Below are positions 1 to 11,758 of a stretch of 64,000 nucleotides of DNA, piece after piece. Under the pieces are notes generated by a model. It was not told the origin of the DNA. It ran no database searches and saw only the letters and a list, made by a program, of their open reading frames with translations. Origin of the DNA: Fragum whitleyi (taxonomy: Eukaryota; Mollusca; Bivalvia; Cardiida; Cardiidae); assembly GCA_948146395.1 (NCBI GenBank), contig OX411547.1, forward strand, positions 61,692,566 to 61,756,565, read 5' to 3'. How positions within the stretch are numbered: position 1 is the first letter of the stretch; each line of letters starts with the position of its first letter. Made by a program: the position numbers and the translations under genes.

Positions 1-34
1 TCTATAGTAATTTTCTTTACAAATCTGTTTTCAG

Positions 35-92
35 GCGTGTGCTAGAGATGAGATATTGGCTAATGGTGGAAGTATTTCACATCATCATGGAG
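35..92 (+). CDS. AGPS: AGPS penultimate coding exon
   Basis: A 58-nt exon with acceptor TTTTCAG ending at 34 and donor GTGAGG from 93. It encodes the ILANGGSISHHHG segment and leaves phase 1. Enters in frame with codon GCG at 35. Confidence 0.92.
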
Positions 93-1152
93 GTGAGGAT
101 TTATAGAATCATAGAAAAGATACAAGAAGTAAATATATTAAAATCAAAATGATAAAGAAAATATTTGTGAATTCTTTGTCAAGAAATAGAAACTTTCATG
201 CAACCTTATTTATTATTGTTCAAGCAGTGGAAATAGCCAAGCTTAATCAATGTTAATTTAATCAGGGTCAAACTTAGAAAAAAAATGCCTTTTTGTTTTT
301 TATGCCCCCGATAGGGAGGCATCATAAATTTGACTTGTCCGTCCGTCCGTCCGTCCGTCCGTCTGTCCGTTCGTCCGTCATTCCGTCCAAAAACTTTAAC
401 ATTGGCCATAACTTCCTTATTACTTAACATATTCGCATCATACTTTACCACAACATTCCTTGGTACATTACCTTTCTGTAGGCACATACTTTGGTGACCT
501 TGACCCCTGGATGACCTTGACCTTCAACATAGATTGGCCATAATTTAAAATCAAAGCGGTGTCGGGGGCATTGTCATCTTACAGTGACAGCTCTTGTTTG
601 GTCAATCATGTAACTTGAATATATCAATTTCAAACTTACTTTGCAAAGTTTCCCCCAAAATTTCTTTTAGAAATAGATTGAATAAAATGAAAAGGATAAT
701 AGATTTTACCTCAAAAGTTATGTTTGGAAGGGTATATAGGAGTCAGCTTTTCTGTTGCCCAGTATGTACCTTAAAGCTTTTCTATTATCGAGCAGAGATA
801 ATTATGCAAGTATTATTTTGATAAAAGTCCATTGACTTTTGTCAGAGCTATGGACCTTTGATGGAAATAGGCATTTTATTATGGACAAGCACTTGTATTA
901 TTCCGCTTTGCAACAGTCTAGTTATGATTTGTTTATTATAAATCTTGTTGTTGTTGTTTTCTAGTTGGAAAGTTGAGAAAGAAGTGGCTGAGGAAGACTG
1001 TGGGTGAAGTGGGGGTTGGTTCCATGCGCGCAGTGAAAGAATTTATTGATCCAAACAATATTTTTGCCTGTAATAACCTCATGATGGGGGAACCAGAAGA
1101 TCACCAACATTCCCAGAATGCAACATCTTTATTGGTTACCAGCAAGTTGTGA
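35..1152 (+). CDS. AGPS: Alkyldihydroxyacetonephosphate synthase, C-terminal end (last two coding exons, 5' part outside window)
   Basis: AGPS exchanges the acyl chain of acyl-DHAP for a fatty alcohol, making the first ether bond of plasmalogens in the peroxisome; it is a FAD enzyme of the vanillyl-alcohol-oxidase fold. Exon 35-92 follows a TTTTCAG acceptor and reads ACARDEILANGGSISHHHG, with a GTGAGG donor in phase 1. Exon 965-1152 follows TTTTCTAG and reads VGKLRKKWLRKTVGEVG, then AVKEFIDPNNIFACNNLM and a tail to TGA at 1150-1152. The SHHHGVGKLRKKW stretch, with its His run near the active site, and the DPNNIF motif are diagnostic of AGPS; the joined exons align without a gap. The tail after NNLM (about 24 residues, Gln/Ser-rich) is longer than in vertebrate AGPS, which ends at about this point. 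Family identity is secure; the functional state of the rest of the gene cannot be seen. Confidence 0.94.
93..964 (+). other. AGPS last intron
   Basis: An 872-bp phase-1 intron between the two AGPS exons. It holds one copy of the GTCC-type repeat (299-599). The remainder is AT-rich with nothing recognised. Confidence 0.85.
299..599 (+). repeat. Helentron-like repeat, TGCCCCCGA type
   Basis: Starts TTTTTATGCCCCCGATAG, has a GTCC simple repeat at about 339-390, and ends TCGGGGGCATTG, a small hairpin (TGTCATCTTACAGTGACA) and CTCTTGTTT. The first and last GC-rich blocks are inverted copies of each other (sub-terminal inverted repeats). Lies in the AGPS intron. Confidence 0.7.
965..1152 (+). CDS. 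AGPS: AGPS terminal coding exon
   Basis: Acceptor TTTTCTAG ends at 964. The first two bases complete the Val codon begun in the previous exon, giving HHHG-VGKLRKKW. The reading frame is open to TGA at 1150-1152. It carries the conserved KEFIDPNNIF motif and a clade-specific tail of about 24 residues ending in SKL. A terminal SKL looks like a type 1 peroxisomal targeting signal, which is odd because AGPS enzymes usually carry an N-terminal PTS2. Confidence 0.92.
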
Positions 1153-2790
1153 AGAATAAATAGTGAAAGGGCACCAGACCAACATCTTCCCAATAATTCT
1201 ACATTTCTTTGTTTTCCTCAAATCCGTGTTCTTCAAAAACTATCCAATAATGCAACATGTGCACTCATTTAATTATTGATGCAACTTCATATAATTTCAT
1301 TTTCTTATAATGTTATTAAAAATTGTAATTGGCTGAAACAGATCATGAACAAGGTTAACCATTACTTTTAAACACAGGCATTGCTTCTGCTTTTATTGTC
1401 ATTACTTAGTAAAACAAATTTGTGAAAAAGCTTTCATTTATTTTGTTTAAAGGGTACATCAAAAGATCATAAAAAAGGCTGTGTTTTCATTACTGTATTT
1501 CAATAACGAATAATGTATAACTTATCAAAAACATGAAAAAAAAACAATGTTAAGAGTAATTGTATCTGGGTTTTCATTTGATAATCAAATATTTTAATAT
1601 TGTTTAATCTTTTGTTACTTTGATTTGAACTTTCATTTTCCTACTTTTGATAGGTTTGGGGAATTTAAATTTTTGTTAGTCTGCTTCTTTCACAAAGACA
1701 ATTATTATGGAAATTTATTTCATATATATTTTAAGATTTGCTTACATTGTCATTTTATGCCTCCATTATCAGAGAAGAAATGACAACCTATGTATCCTGT
1801 TTGCTTATCTCATCTTTTTCATGAAAACTCTCTCCTTTTCGGTTTTACAATGTTTTAATTATTGTTTAGAAATTTTAGATTTAACTGAATGATGATAATG
1901 TTTCATATTATCTGCTTTTTTGAAGGGACTTCTAGAAAAACCTACCCTGCATTCAGCATGGCAACGGTCCAAACTGTTTGCAAATTATATCCCCACTTTG
2001 CACCAAAGTGCATGTGCAAAGTGGAGTATAATTTGGAAACAGTTTGCATTGTTTTAACATCTTTTATGCAGGACTGGGTATGATGATAGCAATGGTATCT
2101 TTGATACAACAAGCATTCCCTCAAAGTTAGAATGCATTCACTATAAATTGCAAGCAATTCTATTAAGGGGGATAACTCTAAATGTATATTTTGTATAAAT
2201 GTTGCCCCTTTTTTGGTTTAAATTTCTCAGTATGCTATCCAGTATTCAACAGTCAAGTGTAGGCATTTAAATGCTTTGATCTTTATGATGAGGTAGCTTG
2301 TTCACATATTCAATATTTCAAATCTTTTCCTCAATGACAGCAAAAATGTGCTGTTCATTTCTAAAATGTCAGCGTAAGCTTTATGGAAATAGTTGCTAGC
2401 AAGGACATGACAATTTAAAAACAGATGTGTCCCAAAATGGGACCATCTAGGTGATGTATAAATGAACACCCTAGTAAGACTGTGCACACTTCACAGACTT
2501 ACCAAGGCAGAAACATTCTACACTTAGCTGATAATATCTTTGTTGATTCTTCTTAGAAATTTTGAAATGCCCTTTACAATTGACCTCCACTGGAACCAAT
2601 CTTCTTTTCAGATAATTGTTTTACACAATTCCATGATGATGATCCTTTTTGCCTGAAGGACTGCACAATTATTGTCTACTTATTATTATTTACAATTTTA
2701 TATCATATATCACATTGTAATTGATTCATAGAACATATAATTTATATTTAATTAATGAACAATAAATCCGTTTTTGTATAGCACCTTGTA
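1153..2790 (+). other. Presumed AGPS 3' UTR and downstream DNA
   Basis: No coding signal. AATAAA hexamers occur at 1155-1160 (too close to the stop to be likely) and 2761-2766 (the better candidate), so the transcript end is inferred, not seen. A foldback element lies at 1945-2076 and would form a hairpin in the transcript if the distal site is used. Confidence 0.4.
1945..2076. repeat. Foldback element, family H
   Basis: Ends CCCTGCATTCAGCATG and TTTTATGCAGGACTGGG, with a central inverted repeat around CCACTTTGCA...TGCAAAGTGG. The inner arms are the GCAAACTGTTTGC type. One of several copies of about 130 bp (8505, 9551, 11759, 38753, 46634). Confidence 0.75.
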
Positions 2791-2895
2791 ATTGTCATTG
2801 ATTTACCTTTCTTTGGATTTTGCATTCCTCTAATTTTATGCTAAAGAAATTGTTGTGGAAAAAGAAGAAATTGCGTGCAACAAGCAGTTTCTCAT

Positions 2896-5800
2896 TTTTA
2901 GCTCCCCTGATCAAGAATTGCTCAAGGTGAGCTATTGTGATTGTCCATCGTCTGTCGTCCACAATATATTTAAACTTCTTCTCCTCCTAAACCAGTGGGC
3001 TAATTTTAATGAAACTTGGCAGGGATGTTCCTTGGGTCAAGGTATACCAAAGTTGTTCAAATAAACGAAATCCACCCTAAACTCTTCCTTTACCCTTAAC
3101 AATGAGGGTGAAAATATGAAAATCTTTAAAAATCTTCTTCTCTGAAACCAGAAGACATACAGCTTTCATATTTTGTATGAAGCATCATCTAGTGGACCTC
3201 TACTATGTTTCTTCATATCAAGACCCTGGTGTCATATTTGATCTCAATCTGGGCACAACCCTTTTTACATAGAATCATAGAGTGCAAATCTTTAAAAATC
3301 ATCTCTGAAACTAGATGGTATACAGTTTTCATATCTGGTATTTAGCATTATCTAGTTGGCCTCTTCTATGTTTGTTTATATCAAGACCTTGAAGTAATTC
3401 TTTGGCTTGACCCAGGCGCATCCCTTTTAAGCTCACCTGAGCACAAGAGTGTAAATAGGAAAATCTTCAAATATCTTCTTCTTTGAAACCAGAAGGCAGC
3501 TTCAAAGGTAGCATCATCTAGTGAACCTCTACCAAGTTTGTTTATATCAAGACATTTGGGTCATATTTGGCTTGACCATGGTGTATCCTTTTTTACATAG
3601 AATCTCAAAAAATCTTCTTCTCTGAAACCATATGGCAGAGAGTTGTTTTTAGCTCCACTTGCTGAAAGCCACTGGGGCTATTGTCATGGCCTTGTGTCCA
3701 TCGTGCATGCGTGCGTCCGTCCGTCCGGTTGTAAACTTTTTCTTTAAAAATCTTCCAAATATGGTAAAAAGTGACATTTCTCAGGTTCTAATTGATGGAT
3801 ACCAATTAAAATTTACATGAGTAATCCTTGGGTGACCCTTTATCAGTGTACCAAAAATTACTGTGATCGGATGAAAAATAGGTATTTTATGGGCAGAGGT
3901 CATTTCTCTATATGTTATATAGTCAAAACTTTGAAAATCATTTTCTCAGAATCTAACTAAAAGATATCAACCAAATTTTACATGAATGATTCTTTGGTGA
4001 GCCTTTTATCAGTCAATCAAAAATTATTGTGATTGGATGAAAAATATGTATTTTATGGGCAGAGGTCATTTCTCTATATGTTATATAGTCAAAACTTTGA
4101 AAATCATTTTCTCTGAATCCAACCAATAGATATCAACCAAATTTTACATGAATGATCCTTGGGTGACCCCTTATCAGTCTACCAAACATTATTGTGATAG
4201 GATGAAAAATATGTATTTAATGGGCGGAGGTCATTTCTCTATATGTTATCTAGTGGAAACTTTGAAAATAATTTTCTCAGAATGTAATCAACGGATATCA
4301 ATGAAATTTCACTGGAATGATCCTAGAGTGATCCTTTATCAGTCTACCAAACATTATTGTGATCGGAAAAAAAATATGTATTTTATGGGTGGAGGTCATT
4401 TTAACTGATGGATATCAATCAAACTTCATTGGTATGATCCTTGGATGACCCATTATCATGCAGCCAAATATTAATGTGATTGGATGAAAAATATGTATTT
4501 TATGGGTGGAGGTCATTCCTCTATATGATATATAGTGGACACTTCGAAAATCATTTTCAACATCAGTAGAACCCAAAATATCTAAAAATCTTGTCAAAAC
4601 TTTTATTTGCTCATACAAGAATTTCAAGCCTGTTGAGTGACTCAAGCCAATCAAAGCTTTCTAGTTTAGCTCCACTCGCTGAAGGCCACTGTGGTGATTC
4701 TCATGGCGTTGTGTCCCTCAGGTGTCTGTACGTGCATCCAGTCGTAAACATTTCTTTTTAAAAATCTTCTCAGAGACTACTGGATGAATTTCAATCAAAC
4801 TTCACAGGAATGATCCTTTGATAACCCTCTTTCAAAGTTGAACGTTCAGAATTTTGATCCAATGAAAAACATGGATTTAATGGGTGTGGCTAATACACAA
4901 ATATGGTTAGAAGTGAGTTTTCTTAGATTCTAAGTGATGGATACCAATTAAATTTTACATGAATTATCCTTAGGTGACCCTTTATCAGTCTACAAAATAT
5001 TATTGCGATCAGATGAATAATATGTATTTTATGGGCCGAGGTCATTTCTAAATATGTTTTAAAGTGAAAACTTTCATAATTATTTTCTCAGAATGAAACT
5101 GATGGGTATCAACCAAAATTTTACTGGAATGATCCTTGAGTGACCCTTTATCAGTCTACCAAAAATTATTGTGATCTGATAAAAATTATGTCTTTTTATA
5201 GGTGAGGTCATTTCTCAATATGTTATATAGTGGAAACTTTCAAAAGCATTTTCTCAGAATGTAACTGATGGATGTCAATCAAAGGCCATTGATATGATCC
5301 TTGGGTGACCCATTATCATGCAGCCAAAAATTATTGTGATAGGATGAAAAATATGTCTTTCATGGGCGGAAGTCATTTCTCTATATGTTATTTAGTGAAA
5401 ACTTTGAAAAGCATTTTCTCAGAATGTAACTGATGGATGTCAATCAAAGGCCATTGATATGATCCTTAGGTGACCCATTATCATGCAGCCAAAAAATATT
5501 TTGATAGGATGAAAAATATGTCTTTCATGGGCGGAAGTCATTTCTTTATATGTTATAAAGTGAAAACTTTGAAAAGCATTTTCAACATCAGAATGCAATA
5601 CAAAAATTTCAAGCCTGTGGAGCCATTGATGGCTTTCTAGTGTTTTTATATGTAGCATCATCTAGTGGACCATAACTAATTTTGTTCATATCATGCCCCT
5701 GGGTTCATATTTGAACTCTGAATGGCTCCCTACCCCCTTTTTTACATAGACACCTAGTAGGAAATCTTAAAATTTGTTCTCTGAAACCAAAAGGCAGAGA

Positions 5801-6026
5801 CTATTCTTAACAGTTTCATTTAATTGAATTTCATCAAGTTCATTCATTACATGCCTCTATTTTCATATAAGGGCTGTGCCCAGGCATATCCTTTTTGGTC
5901 TTTGCTAAAAATTTCATTATATTGATCGTATGCAGAAATTATTTCAATTTGACATCTGCCTTTTAATTGATGCGATGTCCGAGACTCAGGTGAGCGATCT
6001 ATGTACATCATGGTCCTCTTGTTTTT
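2896..6026 (+). repeat. Composite Helentron-like tandem array, AGCTCACCTGAG type
   Basis: Begins TTTTAGCTCCCCTGATCAAG followed by an inverted AGGTGAGCT and GTCC/GTCG-rich DNA. Continues as tandem blocks of about 165 bp (recurring GGATGAAAAATATGTATTTT at about 4030, 4194, 4478, 5338 and 5502). Ends GACTCAGGTGAGCGATC plus a CCTCTTGTTT terminus. Additional head sequences at about 3427, 3647 and 4664 show that it is a composite of several insertions or internal duplications. Confidence 0.7.
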
Positions 6027-6049
6027 TTGTTTTGTTTTTATTTGTTTTT

Positions 6050-7040
6050 TTTGTCCTATCAACTTTAAAATTGGTCAGAATGATTGTCTTAATTAAACCT
6101 TGGACAAGGTTGAAATCGGGTCAATTTGTGGCAAAAACTAGGTCAAGGGGTCAAATCATAGAAAAACCTTGTATACCATTGAGGCTATATTTTTTGGCTA
6201 AAGAGCCAGAGATTTGATCGGAATACTTGGCTAGGTGAAATCTCAGACAAGTAGGAAATTAAGTGAACTAGGGTCAAAACAAGGTCAAGGGGGCAAATCT
6301 TTGGGAAAAAAAACTTGTTTGTACTCTAGAGGCTAATTTTTTATGACGGATGCAATCTAAGGCTGGTTTAAAATTGGGTCAAATTGGGTAAAAACTATGT
6401 CACAGGGTCAAATCTTAGAAAAATCATGTTTACACTCTAAAGGTCATAGTGTTTGCCATAACAGCCAGAAATTATTCAGGATGATTGACTTGATGAAAGC
6501 TTGAATGGGTTTGATATTGGGTCAACTGGGGTCGAAATAAAGGTCACAGGGTCAAATCTTGGAAAAACCTTGTATGCAGTCTAGGGCCCTTATTTTTTGC
6601 CAAACCAATCTTAAATTTAGTCAGAATGAAAGGTTTGATGATATCCTAGATGAATCCAAAATGGGGTCAACCGGGGTCAAAAACTAGGTCACAAAGTCGA
6701 ATCATGGAAAACCTTGTGTACCATCTAGAGGCCATAATATCTGTCCGACCTACCCGAAATTTGGTCAAAATAAGATGCCTGATCAAATTTCGTAGGAGTT
6801 TGAAGTTGGATCAACTGGGGTCAAAAACTAGGTCATGGGGTCAAATTTTAGATAAACCTTGTATGCACTCTTTCTTTTGCGTGATCTTCTTGAAACTTGG
6901 CCGGAATGATTGTCTTGATGAAATTTGAGACAAGATCCAAATTTTATCAACTGGTGTAAAAAACCAGGCCGGATTCAAATGATAGAAAACCTTATATGCA
7001 CTCTAGAGGCCACATTTTTTGTCAGATCAGCATAAAAATT
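6050..7040 (+). repeat. Tandem repeat block with GGTCA-rich units
   Basis: Recurrent units carry AACTAGGTCA, GGGTCAAATC and AAAACCTTGTATGCACTCTA (about 6130, 6270, 6400, 6540, 6690, 6830). It resembles the core units of the neighbouring Helentron-like repeats but I see no clean head or tail. Short open frames in it are chance. Confidence 0.6.
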
Positions 7041-7186
7041 GACAAAAAGGATCGGTATTTATATAGAAGCAACAGTATTGTTTAGCTTAATGACCATTCA
7101 CATCATCCTTTTTGAAAACCTACATTTTACATTTTTTGACTGTAAATGCAGTTGAACGATTTATGGCCACTATAGCCATGTGATTT

Positions 7187-7908
7187 TTAGCTCACCTGAG
7201 CAAAAGTGCTCTAGTTGAGCTATTGTGTCTGTCCATCCGTCTGTCTGTCCGTAAACAATTTCTTTAAACATCTTCTAAACCAGTTGGCCAATCAAGATGA
7301 AACTTGGCAGGGATGTTCCTTGGATGAAACTCTTTCAAAGTTGTTTAAAGAATTTAATTACATCAAAAACTCTGGTTGCCATGGTAACAGAAAGGCCGAA
7401 TTATTTTTAGAAAATCATCTTTTCTTAAACTACGGGACGAATCAAGCTGAAACATCGTAGGTTGCTGGTTGTTCCTTCGGTAAAGATCTGCCAAATTTTT
7501 AATAAGAATTCAATTCCATCAAGAGCTCCGTTTTCCATGGTAATGGAAAGGCCTAAATTAATCGAAAATCTTAGTTAAAATTCTTCTTCTCCAAAACTAA
7601 TGAGCAAATCACGCTGAAACTTTAGAAGGATATTTCTTAAGTGAAGCTCTACGAAAGTTGTCAAAAGAATTTAATTCCATTAAAAACTGGTTTCTATGGT
7701 AACGAAAAGGCCGAATAACTTTAAAAAAAATTGTCTCCTCAAACATTTGGGCCAATACATCAATAGAAATCGATTCCATCAAGGTTAAAATTTTGAAAAC
7801 CATCCTAAATGTACATTAAACAATCTCTGGTATTTATTACATAGTTGACAAGTTATTAGTTGACTTAACTCAGATGAGCGGTATAGGACCATCATGGCCC
7901 TCTAGTTT
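7187..7908 (+). repeat. Helentron-like repeat, AGCTCACCTGAG type, complete ends
   Basis: Head TTTTTAGCTCACCTGAGCAA with paired GTGCTCTAGTTGAGCT, then CTGTCCATCCGTCTGTCTGT. Core units each contain GATGAAACTTGGCAGGGATG-like text and a 'CCATGGTAACAGAAAGGCC' block. The tail is ACTCAGATGAGCGGTATAGG, hairpin GACCATCATGGCCCTC and TAGTTTA. Confidence 0.75.
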
Positions 7909-8504
7909 AAATCAGTCAGGTCTATACAGAAAGTTGAAAATATCGAAAAAAATTGTGTCACGTGAGTCCCGGTCGTCCCAGTTCATCGTTGCGGCTGCAG
8001 ATCAATGGTCAAGTGACCAGAATTAACGTTTATTTGTACAGTCCCCGGATTAACGTGATTGTAGTTAAAGAAGAACAGGCAGCCTTTTCTTTCCTCTATT
8101 TTACTTCGCCAAAAGATGGTTTCTTCTCTAATTGCGCCGCTTTTTCATTGTCATCTGTGCAATGTTTTTTTCACCAGTTTTAAAGATAAATGTTAATGTA
8201 TTGCTCGATGGACGAACGGATGTGCCATAAGATCATCATTCTAAGTATATGTAATGGTAGTTCAAATTGCTTACTGTACCTTCGATACGCTTTGAACTTG
8301 AAGTATTCCTTCCTTATGTACTGTCGAACACGTTGCACGTCCAGATACGACCTTTGATCGCTTTCGATGATCGTTTTTTGACGCACACATTTATCGATGG
8401 ATTTCAAAATAATTTGACACAATCATTCTCCGCCGTGAGTAAATGTGCCAATTGAAAGACATTTTGAGGTAACAGGCCAATGTTAAATGTTGCGGGCTCA
8501 ACAG
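7909..8504. other. Intergenic DNA, nothing recognised
   Basis: Short open frames on both strands (7953-8183, 8180-8422, 8267-8455) overlap each other and show no domain or splice context, so I do not call a gene. Confidence 0.5.
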
Positions 8505-8637
8505 CAGCCCTGCGTTTAGGATGACAAAACGGTGCAAACTGTTTGCCAATTTCACCCCGCTTTGCACACGTGCAAAGCGGGGTTAAATTGACGAACAGTT
8601 TGCACTGGTTTTTTTTTCATCCTGATTGCAGAGCAGT
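8505..8637. repeat. Foldback element, family H
   Basis: Ends CAGCCCTGCGTTTAGGATGA and CATCCTGATTGCAGAGCAG; core ACCCCGCTTTGCAC/GTGCAAAGCGGGGT is a perfect inverted repeat. Arms carry GCAAACTGTTTGC. Confidence 0.8.
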
Positions 8638-8800
8638 TGTTCTGGGACAGCCACCTAATGACCGTTATTGCTGCTGTGTGTATGACGTTAAAAACACTTT
8701 TAACAGTTTTTTTGGAAAGAAAGACAAGCGCTAGAAAACCTTCTCATTATTCCTTGCAGTTCCCGTCTGTCACTCCTTTATCTTATCAAAGGATTGTACA

Positions 8801-9242
8801 ACAGTTTGTAACATCGTGAAATAGATACTCATCTAAATCAAAACTTTTCTAAAGCGCTTGCTTAGCGATCCATTCATTCATTCCAAACACTCACTCAAAC
8901 CATTCAAAACGCTCCAAAATGACTTATAATAATTAAACTCGACAAATTAATTCAAAATAAATATAGCTAGAAAAAATTGCGATTTCACTGATATAATTGA
9001 AATTTTAAGCGTCTAATTGTTTCTTGAAAGAAATAGGAAGCTATTATAGAACTTGTATACATAATTTATTAAAGGGATCGAGGTAATACATATCGCAAAT
9101 TCGTTCATCACGAAACAAAATTAGCGATACTGTTTTACTTTTCTTTAATGCCATTCAAAACTCACTCGGTGTACCAACTCAATTTCATTCTAAAGCAATT
9201 AAAATTCATTCAGTTTGTCAATTTTACGATGTTGTTAACTGT
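8801..9242 (-). repeat. Foldback/MITE, family K
   Basis: Terminal inverted repeat ACAGTTTGTAACATCGTGAA on the left and ACGATGTTGTTAACTGT on the right. Internal CATTCATTCATTCCAAACAC and an inverted AAAATTAGCGAT motif. Opposite orientation to the copies at 11969, 14411 and 15998. Confidence 0.75.
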
Positions 9243-9550
9243 CTTTCTTCAAAGACTGGACTTGATAGTTGATACGCGTCAAATATTGCTCTTGGTTAGA
9301 ATGTGCAACACCGGACAATAACTGAGATCGCCGAGCGATGTTCCAAGTAACCCCGTCCAGCTTGCTCTCAAACTTTTAGACTTTTCTAAATTCAAGTAGA
9401 CGACAATGAACATTTGACACAATTTGAAAAGAGAAACCATCCTGTGTTCTCGAAAATATTGTGAAAACAGAAAATTAGGTTGTTACTAAAAACGCCTTCT
9501 TTTCCAAAAACATATTATCAAGCATAAAATAACAGGAAGAACTTTGTAAT

Positions 9551-9689
9551 CCAGCCTAATGTTCAAGATGTAAAAACGTTTCGCGAGCGCTTTGGGTTGA
9601 TACCCCGCTTTGCACGTGCACATACGTGCAAAGCGGGGTGTCATTTCGAAAGCGCTTCGCTAACGTTTTCATCCTGAACGCAGGCCAGT
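9551..9689. repeat. Foldback element, family H (alternative arms)
   Basis: Same ends (CAGCCTAATGTTCAAGATG / CATCCTGAACGCAGGCCAG) and same core (CCCCGCTTTGCACGT / ACGTGCAAAGCGGGG), but the inner arms are the CGAGCGCTTT type instead of GCAAACTGTTTGC. Confidence 0.8.
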
Positions 9690-9735
9690 TGTTTGACTGA
9701 CATCATTTTTGAAGACCCTCGTACGATATCGCACT

Positions 9736-9900
9736 CAACCCTTGTCATGATGAAACCGAATTATTCCTGATTTGGCAAGAGGTTTTTATAGACAAAGGTC
9801 AGCATGCATATTCCGTCTGATCCTAGTCCAATCTAAATGTTTTCCCTTTTAAATCCATGTCGGTTTTAATATATAGTTTCATAAGAAAAACTGACCCAAA
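9736..9900 (+). repeat. Diverged or truncated TTAA element, family T1
   Basis: AACCCTTGTCATGATGAAAC, GAATTATTCCTGATTTGGCA and the later CAGCATGCATA...TCTGAT block parallel the left half of T1 copies (13920, 54419). The right terminus is not recognisable. Confidence 0.5.
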
Positions 9901-10165
9901 ATAAGTGCATCCAGTGCGATGAGCACTTAGAAATTTTCTACAATATCCCGAGGTTTTTGCTATGCATAATAAGGGCTCTTCTTTCAACTTTAGAAAGGAA
10001 TTGAGTCCATCGTGCTTGCAAGTACATTTTCACTTGCGCGCAGTAAAAATCTCGATCGGCCAGTTCGCTCATGCAGAATGAAAAGGTCTTCTTCGTATTG
10101 TAGTAAGGTTCAATATAATGTATGGCTATCCACTGGCGATTTGTTTTCACCATAAGCACACGGTG

Positions 10166-11023
10166 TATAGTCCGTTTGACTTCTATATGGACCAACATTT
10201 CGCCGAAAATCTCAGAAATTAATTGATGAAACGCATATTTTTCTTGACATATCATATTTTCCAGCTAATACCATGACGAATTTTGTTTTTCAGAATTTTT
10301 GAATGTAAAATAATGATCTTGTCCGTCCGTCTACATGTTAACTTCCAGCCTTTAATGCCTACTTGTGACTGTATTAAACGGAACAGCGAATTGTATAACC
10401 AAAAATAGTACTGATTTGCATAGGGGCCAAGTCAAAAGTGTAATATTGAATTGTTTTCGTAAAAAATCGAGTATATCAATATAATTAAGTTTGTCTCAGA
10501 TTTTTGCTACCGTTGGATATCAAATCTGTGTATATTCTCTCTTTCTTCCGAAACCGTTTGGCCAGATAATTGATTATTGTTTTTATTTATTTTGAAATGA
10601 GCCCTATATTTACCGGTTACGACCAATCAAAAAGCATTGCTATACGAAGTAGATGGGAATTTCACGAGGAAAACTTGATGAGAAGGCGAGTAGTAACGGT
10701 AAAAATCACGTGCTATTTAAGTTTAAGATAATATGACCGTCGATTTAGTATAAAACCACGTGTTTTTACTATATATGTTTACAATTTCTTATTACTAAAC
10801 AGCCCCCATCACCCCTCGTGTTTAAGAGCGGAAAATGCGAAAATATTAACATTAACTAGATAGACAAAATCATTATTTTGAAATCATTTTATTTTCAAAA
10901 AATATTTTTTTGGAATGGTATTAAGCTGAAATTAAGATTTTAATACATACAAATCCTTCATTGAAACGCAATTTTATGTAATTGATTAAAAGGTTGGTCT
11001 ATATAGAAGTCAAACGGACTATA
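10166..11023. mobile_element. TIR element with TA/TATA flanks, about 858 bp
   Basis: The 28-bp segments at 10166-10193 and 10996-11023 are inverted copies with one mismatch (both begin TATAGTCCGTTTGACTTCTA outward-in). The TATA at each outer edge fits a TA-target (Tc1/mariner-type) insertion. No transposase reading frame was recognised inside, so it is probably non-autonomous. Confidence 0.65.
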
Positions 11024-11639
11024 AAATATGATGATCGGGAATGTCAAATTGTCATACGTTACTTTGTAGAGACAGTGCAAAACTGTAGTAGGTGCATTTA
11101 AGTTCATAGGTACTTACTTTAGTCTTGTTATTATCGCTACACTAACGCGTAAAAATACTCCACATAATGATTATGTGTCTTAACAAAAATGACATTTTTT
11201 CCTGTAACAACAGCACAACCAATCCATGAGAGTCATATTTATTTTAAAACAATTTTGTAAAAACGTAAGATATATTAATTTAATGGGCGCCCGTTAGATA
11301 TTTACTCTTACTCATTTTAACAATTACATGTAGACCAATTTTTCTGAAGTCAAAACCATGAGAAGACTTAATGCAGCCCCCACTGTCGAAAATGCGCATA
11401 CAAGCATATATAACATTACAAACACTTTTTTGATTCAGAGTTGAAACAATTTGAATTCCTTGACATTGATTAAGACAGGTTCTGTAAACTTTAATCAAAT
11501 ACATATAAACAAGCTCGAAACTGTAAATGGTATTTTTTGCAATTTTAAGGATAACTCGCTCGAATTTGTAAGAGAACATTTCTAATTTACAAAAGAGGAT
11601 GATGGGCTTTGTCGAACTTTAAATCTCAAAAAATCTATT

Positions 11640-11735
11640 CACGGATATACATGGGATTATCGAGAGGAATTAATTTAAGCTGTAAGAACTTGTTTCCCAA
11701 TCGATGTAAAATAAATAAGTTTAAACCACAAACAT
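11640..11735 (+). repeat. SINE-tail-like fragment
   Basis: ATCGAGAGGAATTAATTTAA, then GCTGTAAGAACTTGTTTCCC and AATCGATGTAAAATAAATA parallel the 3' part of the tRNA-like repeat at 49060-49127. No tRNA-like head is recognised here. Confidence 0.45.
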
Positions 11736-11758
11736 GGGATTCAGAACTTTTTAAGAAA

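Noticed and set aside
2285..2525. M-family copy in the AGPS 3' region
   Set aside because: Only GTAAGACTGTGCACACTTC-like text matches; termini are not recognisable.
4148..5661. Open frames in the 2.9-5.7 kb block
   Set aside because: They repeat with the tandem units and break between units; non-coding repeat DNA.
5930..6928. Repeated KTRS.GQI...KPC-like peptides
   Set aside because: Translation of the GGTCA-rich tandem units; no start, domain or splice support.
9938..10255. 105-residue minus-strand open frame
   Set aside because: No domain recognised, crosses the border of a TIR element, no splice or transcript context.
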